Assembly: GCA_934131005.1 (NCBI GenBank)
Contig: CAKOYV010000018.1
Span: 1-20,915 of the forward strand
DNA length: 20,915 nt
Source: an uncultured Bacilli bacterium
Lineage (GTDB): Bacteria > Bacillota_I > Bacilli_A > RF39 > UBA660
Direction of reading: 5' to 3'
Shown: in pieces, positions 15,495-20,915 of the stretch
Numbering within the stretch: position 1 is the first letter of the stretch
Layout of the letters: the number at the start of each line of letters is the position of its first letter
Position numbers and translations under genes: made by a program
Notes under the pieces: generated by a model
Told to the model about the DNA's origin: nothing
Seen by the model: the letters and a program-made list of their open reading frames with translations, nothing else
Database searches by the model: none

Positions 15495-15524
15495 TTTACT
15501 AATACCTCCTGGGGGTATTATAAT
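15495..15524 (+). promoter_or_regulatory. Copper operon promoter with CsoR-like operator
   Basis: TTTACT (15495-15500) and TATAAT (15519-15524) are 18 bases apart. The spacer is filled by a G/C-rich near-palindrome, AATACCTCC-T-GGGGGTATT (15501-15519), 8 of 9 arm bases complementary. It is the only such G/C block in an AT-rich region and matches the form of CsoR operators (TACCC..GGGGTA). Apo-CsoR bound here would block RNA polymerase; Cu(I) would release it (established for the family). Confidence 0.87.
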
Positions 15525-15545
15525 GTCATCAGGAGATGATAATGC

Positions 15546-15854
15546 ATGGATAATAACTGTAAACATTGTGTTGATTGTACAAAAAGTACTCATAGAGATG
15601 AAGAAACAAAGAAAAAATTAAATAAAAGACTTAAAACTATCGAAGGTCAAATACGTGGTGTCCAAAATATGATTAATGAGGATAAATATTGTAATGATAT
15701 ATTAATTCAACTCTTAGCAATAAATAAATCCATTAAAAGTGTTAGTAACGAAATCTTTAAAAATCATTTATCCACCTGTGTCGTTAGAGATATTAAAAAT
15801 GATGACCCCAAAATCATTGATGAAGTAATGGAACTAATAAGGAGATTAGGTTAA
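15546..15854 (+). CDS. csoR: Copper-sensing repressor CsoR
   Basis: A 102-residue all-helical DUF156/CsoR protein. The conserved RLKTIEGQIRGVQNMI (28-43) is followed by the Cu(I) ligand set C49 (DKYCNDIL), H74 and C78 (NHLSTC), the Cys-His-Cys pattern of copper CsoR rather than RcnR or FrmR. The N-terminus adds NCKHCVDC (C5, C8, C11), seen in several Firmicutes members. It is first in the operon and should repress its own promoter through the operator just upstream. AGGAG (15531-15535) is 10 bases before the ATG. Its stop overlaps the next ATG by one base (TAATG). Confidence 0.95.
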   Translation: MDNNCKHCVDCTKSTHRDEETKKKLNKRLKTIEGQIRGVQNMINEDKYCNDILIQLLAINKSIKSVSNEIFKNHLSTCVVRDIKNDDPKIIDEVMELIRRLG

Positions 15855-17164
15855 TGCAAGTTATATACGTAAAAATAGATGGCATAAGTTGTGATAATTG
15901 TAGAAATAAAATAACCAAAGAATTATTAAAGACAAATAAAATAACTGATGTAAAAATAGTTAAAAATATTGCTAAAATAACTACTACAACAAAAATGGAT
16001 GAGCTAAAAATCATGAATGTAATAAATTCATTAGGTTATTTTACCAAAAAAGACTATATAAGCAAAAATATCAAAGATATAGATGATAATATAACAAAAA
16101 AAGAATTCATTATCATTATTTTCTTCATTATATTACTAATAGTCCTAATCAAACAAATATTTGGCTATAATATATTTAATATGATTCCTACTATTAACAA
16201 TAATATAACTTATGGCATGCTATTTATAACAGGCTTACTAACTAGTATTCATTGCCTTAGTATGTGTGGTTCCATAAATCTAATGGCAACTTTTAATAAA
16301 GAAAATAAAGTTAGTTTAAAGAAACCACTTTTATATAATTTAGGAAGATTAATATCTTATACCCTTTTAGGAGGAATAGTAGGACTAATTGGCCAAGTTA
16401 TCAGCATTAACGAAGTAGTAAATGGAATAATCATTATAATAGCCTCCCTCGTAATGCTATTAATGTCTTTAAATATGCTAAATATAACTAAATTTAAATT
16501 TCCCCAAATAATAAAAAGCCAAAAATGTTTAAATACTAAAAATTCTTTTATAATAGGCCTGTTAAATGGCTTTATGCCATGTGGCCCTCTACAAGCTATG
16601 CAAATATATGCCCTCTCAACAGCCTCATTTATAAAAGGAGCCTTATCAATGTTTTTATTCTGCTTAGGAACAATCCCACTAATGCTAAGTTTTGGAATAA
16701 TCTTTAATATTCTAAAAGGTAGAAGAAGAATATTATTAAATAAAATAGCTTCCATTCTTATCTTGCTATTATCCATTTCAATGCTTATAAGGGGAATAAA
16801 TACTATAGGTATAAATGCAACCCCATCCCTAAATAAATATGAAAATTATAATATCGCAACTATTTATAAAGATTATCAAGAAGTAAAAATAGACCTATCT
16901 TATAGTGGCTATGAAGACATAATTGTCAAAAAAGGTAAGAAGGTAAAGTTGATTATTAATGCTCAAAAGAAATATTTAACGGGATGTAATAATACCATAG
17001 TGATAAATAATTTTAATATCAAGAAAAAATTAGAAGTAGGAACAAATATCTTAGAATTCACCCCCAAAAAAGTAGGAGTTTACTCTATGAATTGTTGGAT
17101 GAATATGCTTACAAATAATATTAAAGTTGTAGATGATGAAAAATATTTTGAGGTGAAAAAATGA
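15854..17164 (+). CDS. HMA - SafE-like membrane - cupredoxin-like fusion protein
   Basis: A 436-residue three-part protein. Residues 1-65 are a heavy-metal-associated domain with GISCDNC (C13, C16). Residues about 85-315 hold seven or so membrane helices of the SafE/COG2836 group, with SIHCLSMCG (132-139; C134, C138) and GFMPCGPLQ (239-247; C243), the paired Cys motifs of that family. Residues about 345-436 are a cupredoxin-like beta domain with C378 (LTGCNN) and C414/M416/M418 (SMNCWMNM). The topology suggests metal passes from a cytoplasmic HMA through the membrane part to an outer copper site (inference). AAGGAG precedes the ATG and the stop overlaps copA (ATGA), so translation is coupled on both sides. 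The stop is TGA, the only one among recognised genes here. Confidence 0.87.
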   Translation: MQVIYVKIDGISCDNCRNKITKELLKTNKITDVKIVKNIAKITTTTKMDELKIMNVINSLGYFTKKDYISKNIKDIDDNITKKEFIIIIFFIILLIVLIKQIFGYNIFNMIPTINNNITYGMLFITGLLTSIHCLSMCGSINLMATFNKENKVSLKKPLLYNLGRLISYTLLGGIVGLIGQVISINEVVNGIIIIIASLVMLLMSLNMLNITKFKFPQIIKSQKCLNTKNSFIIGLLNGFMPCGPLQAMQIYALSTASFIKGALSMFLFCLGTIPLMLSFGIIFNILKGRRRILLNKIASILILLLSISMLIRGINTIGINATPSLNKYENYNIATIYKDYQEVKIDLSYSGYEDIIVKKGKKVKLIINAQKKYLTGCNNTIVINNFNIKKKLEVGTNILEFTPKKVGVYSMNCWMNMLTNNIKVVDDEKYFEVKK

Positions 17165-19365
17165 AAAAAATAATATTAAAAATAGAAGGGATGACTTGTA
17201 GTGCCTGTTCCTCAAGTCTAGAAAAATATTTACTAAAACAAGAAGGAATAGATGATGCCCTAGTAAACTTAGTAATGTCATCAGCAAGTATTAGTTATGA
17301 AGATAATATTACAGAAGATGATTTAAATAGATTCATAAGTGAAGCCGGCTTTAAATCCCTAGGAATTTATGATGAACAGAAAGAAAATACCAATCCTAAT
17401 AAAAATAGATATTTTCTAATCAATGGCCTAATTGCCTTATTAGTTCTATATATTTCAATGTCTCATATGCTCTCTCTACCAACAATCCCCTTTTTAAATA
17501 TGATTAATTATCCCATAAACTATTCAGTATGTCTCTTTATCTTCAGTATATATTTTGTATATTTTGGCAAAGATGTCTTAATAAGTGGTCTAAAAAATCT
17601 AAAACATAAATCTCCTAATATGGATACTCTAGTAATGTTAGGCGTTGCTTCTAGCTTTATACTTAGTACTTTCAATATGCTTATGGTATTAAAAGGCCAT
17701 AATGAATATGTAGAAAATTTATATTTTGAAAGTGTCTGTATTATCCTTTACTTAATCAAATTTGGAAGATATATAGATAATATCAGTAAAGAAAGAACTA
17801 AAGATGCTATAAAAGGCTTAGTAACCATTACCCCCAAAGCAGCACTTCTACTTATTAATGACAAAGAACAAGAAGTATCTATTGATGAAGTTAAAAAAGG
17901 TGATATCTTAGTAGCCAAACCAGGAAATAGATTTGCAGTAGATGGTATTATCGTAAAAGGAACTTCTCATATAGATGAATCATTCATAAGTGGTGAATCA
18001 ACACCAGTTAAAAAAAATAAACATGATAAAGTTGTAGCCGGATCAATTAACTTAGATGGAGAAGTTTTGTATAAAGCCGAAAATATCGGTAAAGATTCTA
18101 CAATATCTGAAATAGTTAGATTAGTAGTAGAAGCCACCAATACCAAAATTCCAATAGCTAGAATTGCCGACAAGGTAAGTGGCATCTTTGTCCCAATAGT
18201 TATGGTAATAGCCATAATAACTCTTATTATACATTTACTACTTGGATTTACTCCAAGCGAATCTATTATTTATTTCGTAACTGTACTAGTATGTGCATGT
18301 CCTTGCGCCCTAGGATTAGCAACTCCACTTGCAATTGTAGTAAGTGAAGGATTATGTGCCCAAAATGGGATATTAATTAAAAAATCTGAAATACTTGAAA
18401 ATGCTAATAAAATAGATGTAATTGTTTTTGACAAAACAGGAACACTAACTTACGGTAATTTAAGAATATCCAAAATAATAAATAATTCAGCATACTCTGA
18501 TAATGATTTAATAGAAATAGCTACCTCACTAGAAAATAAATCAACGCATCCAATCGCTACTGCTTTCAAGAAGTATGCTAAGAAAAATAATTTAAAACCT
18601 TTAAATGTTGATAAATTTCAAAATATATCAGGAATAGGCTTAAAAGGAGTAATTAACGGAAAAGAATACTTAATTGGCAGCAGTAAAATATTTACCAAAT
18701 ATAAAATAGATAATAAAAATTCTAAAGAAGAAAAAGAATTATCCCTAGATAAAAATAGTATTGTTTATATCGTTGAAGATAAAAAAGTACAAGCCCTTAT
18801 TGGGGTTAAAGATATTGTTAGAGATAATGCTGTAGATGTTATAAAAAAATTAAAATCAATGAATAAAAGAATTATTATGCTAACAGGAGATAATGAAATA
18901 ACTGCTAATATAATTGCTAAAAATATTGGTATAGATGAAGTAATATCAAATGTAGATCCCAAAGATAAATCCAATAAAATTAAAGAACTTAAAAATAAAG
19001 GCTTAAAAGTAATGATGGTAGGAGATGGTATCAATGATGCCCCAAGCTTATCACTTGCTGATATAGGTGTAAGTCTAAATTCTGCTATCGATATAGCGGC
19101 TGATTCATCTAGTGTTATTCTGATGAGAAATGATTTAAATGCTATATATAACTTATTTTTAATAAGCAAGAGGACAATAAAAAACATAAAAGGCAATTTA
19201 TTCTGGGCATTTTTCTATAATATTTGTATGGTTCCAATAGCGTGTGGTTTATTAGAATTTGCAAATATTTCTATGAATCCAATGTTAGCAGGACTAGCCA
19301 TGACTCTATCAAGTTTAACTGTAATACTAAATGCCCTAAATTTAAAAAGATGGAAGGAGAGATAA
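17161..19365 (+). CDS. copA: Copper-exporting P1B-type ATPase
   Basis: A 734-residue Cu(I) efflux pump. One N-terminal HMA domain has GMTCSAC (C13, C16). P-type motifs are complete: SGES (277-280), the membrane CPC motif (380-382), DKTGT with phosphorylated D424, the nucleotide-binding HP (463-464), TGDN (575-578) and GDGINDAP (621-628). Helices after the P domain carry the Cu(I) ligands Y687/N688 and M714-x2-SS, which mark subgroup P1B-1. It pumps Cu(I) out of the cytoplasm with ATP, receiving it from CopZ. GAGGTG is just upstream of the ATG inside the previous gene. The copZ gene begins 4 bases after its stop. Confidence 0.97.
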   Translation: MKKIILKIEGMTCSACSSSLEKYLLKQEGIDDALVNLVMSSASISYEDNITEDDLNRFISEAGFKSLGIYDEQKENTNPNKNRYFLINGLIALLVLYISMSHMLSLPTIPFLNMINYPINYSVCLFIFSIYFVYFGKDVLISGLKNLKHKSPNMDTLVMLGVASSFILSTFNMLMVLKGHNEYVENLYFESVCIILYLIKFGRYIDNISKERTKDAIKGLVTITPKAALLLINDKEQEVSIDEVKKGDILVAKPGNRFAVDGIIVKGTSHIDESFISGESTPVKKNKHDKVVAGSINLDGEVLYKAENIGKDSTISEIVRLVVEATNTKIPIARIADKVSGIFVPIVMVIAIITLIIHLLLGFTPSESIIYFVTVLVCACPCALGLATPLAIVVSEGLCAQNGILIKKSEILENANKIDVIVFDKTGTLTYGNLRISKIINNSAYSDNDLIEIATSLENKSTHPIATAFKKYAKKNNLKPLNVDKFQNISGIGLKGVINGKEYLIGSSKIFTKYKIDNKNSKEEKELSLDKNSIVYIVEDKKVQALIGVKDIVRDNAVDVIKKLKSMNKRIIMLTGDNEITANIIAKNIGIDEVISNVDPKDKSNKIKELKNKGLKVMMVGDGINDAPSLSLADIGVSLNSAIDIAADSSSVILMRNDLNAIYNLFLISKRTIKNIKGNLFWAFFYNICMVPIACGLLEFANISMNPMLAGLAMTLSSLTVILNALNLKRWKER

Positions 19366-19368
19366 TAT

Positions 19369-19602
19369 ATGTTTAATAAAAAAATAAAAAAAGTAGTTAC
19401 TATTGAAGGGATGATGTGTGAACACTGTAAGAATAAAGTAGAAACCTCCCTATCTAGTATAAATAATGTTTCTAAAGTAAAAGTAAATTTAAAAGATAAA
19501 ACTGCTACTATTTACTCAACTGCAAGCATTAATAATGAGGATATTAAAAAAATAATAAAAGAACTAGACTATCAAATTATTAGTATAGGAGAAGATAAAT
19601 AG
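19369..19602 (+). CDS. copZ: Copper chaperone CopZ (HMA domain)
   Basis: A 77-residue single HMA domain with the metal site GMMCEHC (C17, C20) and the usual beta-alpha-beta-beta-alpha-beta layout ending near residue 72. It binds Cu(I) in the cytoplasm and passes it to CopA and CsoR (family knowledge). GGAGAG is about 8 bases before the ATG. The ATG is 4 bases after copA, and its stop overlaps the GTG of the next gene (TAGTG). Confidence 0.93.
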   Translation: MFNKKIKKVVTIEGMMCEHCKNKVETSLSSINNVSKVKVNLKDKTATIYSTASINNEDIKKIIKELDYQIISIGEDK

Positions 19603-20114
19603 TGAAAAAATTTTTCTATATAATTATAACAATTATATTTATGTTATCTCTAACAGCTTGTACTCAAAGTAAAGATACCTCTAAATCTAATTCAATCAAT
19701 AAAAAAATAACTGGTAAAATTGTTAAAGCTAATTTAAATGATGATGGCAATATTATAATTAAAACGAAGGATATTACAACTAAAGCCACGTATATTAGCT
19801 ATGAATATGAAGGCGTAACAATTGGCTTACTTGCTGTTAGGGATTCCAAAGATAATGTCAAAGTAGTTGTAAATACTTGTCAATCGTGTGGAGGAGCTCC
19901 AAATGCTTATTTTGTACAAGTAGGCAATAAAATTCAGTGTCAAAACTGTAAAAATATGTTTGCAATTGATGAACTTGATAATCTTGAAGATGGTGGCTGT
20001 AATCCGATAGCCATAAAAGATAAAAAAATACAAGATGGAGTCATAACTATAGGTGTTGATCAGTTAAAAGAGTTAAAAGATAAATTTAAAAATTGGAATG
20101 GCCCCAAAGCATAA
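19602..20114 (+). CDS. DUF2318 lipoprotein with two CxxC motifs
   Basis: A 170-residue secreted lipoprotein. The signal peptide (1-19) ends in the lipobox LTAC, with lipidated C20. The DUF2318 core has NTCQSCGG (C93, C96), IQCQNCKNMF (C113, C116) and DGGCNP (C133), the family's conserved cysteines. Members often occur with iron or copper import genes and are thought to bind metal or an Fe-S or heme-linked centre; the true role is not established. Here it is the last gene of the copper operon, on the outer face of the membrane, so copper binding or hand-over from the SafE fusion is likely (inference). It starts with GTG overlapping the copZ stop. A lipid-anchored form, not the multi-pass form, is encoded. 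Confidence 0.87.
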   Translation: MKKFFYIIITIIFMLSLTACTQSKDTSKSNSINKKITGKIVKANLNDDGNIIIKTKDITTKATYISYEYEGVTIGLLAVRDSKDNVKVVVNTCQSCGGAPNAYFVQVGNKIQCQNCKNMFAIDELDNLEDGGCNPIAIKDKKIQDGVITIGVDQLKELKDKFKNWNGPKA

Positions 20115-20133
20115 ATTTTTATAATACATAAAC

Positions 20134-20184
20134 AGCAAATTCATGGGTTTACTTCTTAGTAGACTCAAGTTTTTGCTACTTTTT
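20134..20184 (+). terminator. Terminator of the copper operon
   Basis: GGGTTTACT (20145-20153) pairs with AGTAGACTC (20158-20166) with two G-U pairs and a 4-base loop; an outer stem AGCAAA (20134-20139) with TTTGCT (20172-20177) extends it past an internal loop. ACTTTTT follows. Confidence 0.68.
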
Positions 20185-20255
20185 ATTTACATATCTTTTA
20201 TTTTAGAAATAATAGTTACTTGTTTTCCTGTTTCAGTAAAAATAAATTTACGCAA

Positions 20256-20279
20256 TAAAAAAGACCGTTATAAACGATC
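20256..20279 (-). terminator. Minus-strand terminator of the small gene
   Basis: On the minus strand GATCGTT (20279-20273) pairs with AACGGTC (20269-20263) with one G-U pair and a 3-base loop, followed by a TTTTTT tract (20261-20256). Confidence 0.75.
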
Positions 20280-20323
20280 ATCATCTACCCCTCCTGCTAT
20301 GAGAAGAGTGGTTTATTCCATCA

Positions 20324-20431
20324 TTATTCATTTTTTTCTTGTTCATAAATTTTTTGTATGTCAATCTCTCTAACATTTTCCATTGCTCTTCACTCAAGAG
20401 TAGAAACACGGCCTAATCCCCATTTACTCAT
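20324..20431 (-). pseudogene. Small reading frame interrupted by TGA
   Basis: An ATG with a well-spaced AAGGTGAT ribosome site opens MSKWGLGRVSTLE, then TGA (20392-20390) at codon 14. The same frame continues without another stop for 21 codons (RAMENVREIDIQ, KIYEQEKNE) to TAA. The TGA lies in the loop of a 5-bp hairpin CTCTT/AAGAG. A strong promoter upstream and a terminator downstream show it is transcribed as one unit of about 185 bases. Options are a 13-residue peptide with reinitiation at the ATG at 20383, a broken gene, a read-through or Sec codon, or a frameshift (the +1 frame is also open and reads LSEEQWKMLERL and on). I do not recognise the peptide. Confidence 0.4.
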
Positions 20432-20449
20432 AATATCACCTTCTCAAGT

Positions 20450-20477
20450 ATTACAACAAATAACTTAATTTTGTCAA
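20450..20477 (-). promoter_or_regulatory. Promoter of the minus-strand small gene
   Basis: On the minus strand a perfect TTGACA (20477-20472), a 16-base spacer and TGTAAT (20455-20450). The leader would be very short, beginning near the ribosome site AAGGTGAT (20442-20435). Confidence 0.6.
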
Positions 20478-20614
20478 AATTCAAGGTTAAATTAACAATC
20501 TATCAAAAATTATAGCTAAAGAAAATGATTACTTGATATCAAAAAAGATAAGAGTGGTGTAATATTTCAATGACAAAGAAAAAAGAATATCATAAACTAT
20601 TTTAGGTGATAATT

Positions 20615-20915
20615 ATGAATAATAATAAGTTAGTTGGCGTTGTTATAGATCCTGGACATGGAGGTAGCGATCCAGGTTCTTCAGGTAATAATAATAACGA
20701 AAAAGATTATACTCTAAAGATTTCTAAATATATGTATGATCGCTTTAAAGAGCTAGGAATCCCAGTCACTTTAACTAGAGATACAGATATTACGCTAACA
20801 CCAACAGAAAGAGTCAATAAAATTTTATCAGCCTACGGTGATGATCCTAATGTCATTGTAATATCTAATCACTTGAACGCAGGAGGTGACGAGTTTACTT
20901 ACCATTACATAATTT
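20615..20915 (+). CDS. N-acetylmuramoyl-L-alanine amidase, N-terminal part only
   Basis: The window ends within this gene; 100 residues are visible. The Amidase_3 (zinc amidase) pattern is clear: VVIDPGHGGSDPG (9-21) with zinc ligand H15, the second ligand E29, TLTRDTD and ISNHLNAGG (83-91) with H86. It cleaves the amide bond between muramic acid and the stem peptide of peptidoglycan. There is no signal peptide at the start, unlike most cell-wall amidases, so it may be phage/sporulation-like or leave by another path, or use downstream domains. AGGTGAT (20604-20610) precedes the ATG. A TTGATA...TGTAAT promoter at 20533-20563 is possible but has a 19-base spacer. Confidence 0.9.
   Translation, partial: MNNNKLVGVVIDPGHGGSDPGSSGNNNNEKDYTLKISKYMYDRFKELGIPVTLTRDTDITLTPTERVNKILSAYGDDPNVIVISNHLNAGGDEFTYHYII

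Larger units (their letters stand above)
20115..20614. other. 500-base gap: two terminators and one minus-strand small gene
   Basis: Between the DUF2318 gene and the amidase. The left part holds the operon terminator. The middle holds a minus-strand unit: promoter, ribosome site, interrupted small reading frame and terminator (listed separately). The right part (20478-20604) has only a palindrome TTGATATCAA (20533-20542) and a possible promoter for the amidase. No RNA gene is recognised. Confidence 0.7.

Noticed and set aside
16357..16776. 139-residue minus-strand frame
   Set aside because: Lies fully inside the SafE fusion gene on the other strand; no start signal or recognised motif.
18765..19196. 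143-residue minus-strand frame inside copA
   Set aside because: Complement of the conserved P domain of copA; an overlap artefact.
1127..20114. Alternative genetic code (TGA as Trp, or AGG as Met)
   Set aside because: All Trp in recognised genes are TGG with no internal TGA, and AGG encodes the Arg expected in conserved copA (SKRTIKNIKGNL). The single TGA stop at 17162-17164 is followed three codons later by TAA, so it is uninformative.
20143..20373. Plus-strand 76-residue reading frame
   Set aside because: It starts inside the copper operon terminator, has no ribosome site and runs antisense over the minus-strand unit; composition is not protein-like at its end.
1..20915. CRISPR arrays, tRNA/rRNA genes, insertion sequences, att sites
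   Set aside because: I saw no regularly spaced repeats, no tRNA-like cloverleaf, no transposase and no long terminal repeats.

Overview
This is a very AT-rich stretch with compact genes, strong AGGAGG-type ribosome sites, TTGACA/TATAAT promoters and many small rho-independent terminators. Together with AgrB/AgrD-type peptide signalling, a phosphoketolase and a CsoR-type copper operon, it points to a low-GC Gram-positive bacterium, probably a fermentative, host-associated member of the Bacilli/Mollicutes side of the Firmicutes (inference). All tryptophans of the recognised genes are TGG and conserved arginines are read from AGG, so the standard bacterial code fits. TAA is the dominant stop codon.

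Layout. 34-904 (minus): an agrB-agrD pair (membrane protease plus a 40-residue cyclic-peptide precursor) with its own terminator; no agrC or agrA lies in the window. 1072-2118: a two-gene operon, a DUF1292-like protein and an unknown coiled-coil protein. 2139-4492: phosphoketolase, closed on both sides by terminators. 4497-5457: a DUF192-like protein and a PAP2 phosphatase, overlapping. 5535-6893: a membrane-anchored HtrA protease. 7040-8617: a DUF975/CmpB-type fused membrane protein. 8733-10619: a hybrid sensor kinase with an inverted repeat around its promoter. 10664-12310: an unknown helical protein built of two tandem modules. 12319-12832 (minus): a DNA-binding-domain-only AraC protein, divergent from 12883-14267, a soluble VirD4/TraG-like ATPase. 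14435-15476: a long coiled-coil protein. 15495-20184: a six-part copper operon (csoR, HMA-SafE-cupredoxin fusion, copA, copZ, DUF2318 lipoprotein) with a CsoR-like operator between -35 and -10. 20256-20477 (minus): a complete small transcription unit whose reading frame is interrupted by TGA. 20615-end: the start of a cell-wall amidase.

How the genes work together. The clearest module is the copper operon: CsoR derepresses on Cu(I), CopZ carries Cu(I), CopA pumps it out, and the SafE fusion and the DUF2318 lipoprotein add membrane and outer-face Cys-rich sites of unknown exact role. The agrBD pair would make and export a thiolactone signal, but its receptor is not visible here. Phosphoketolase supplies acetyl-phosphate for a heterofermentative or pentose route. 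The remaining genes look like separate monocistronic units. The least explained parts are the interrupted minus-strand small gene near 20.4 kb, the agrD peptide, the duplicated 491-residue protein and the VirD4-like ATPase with no secretion system around it.
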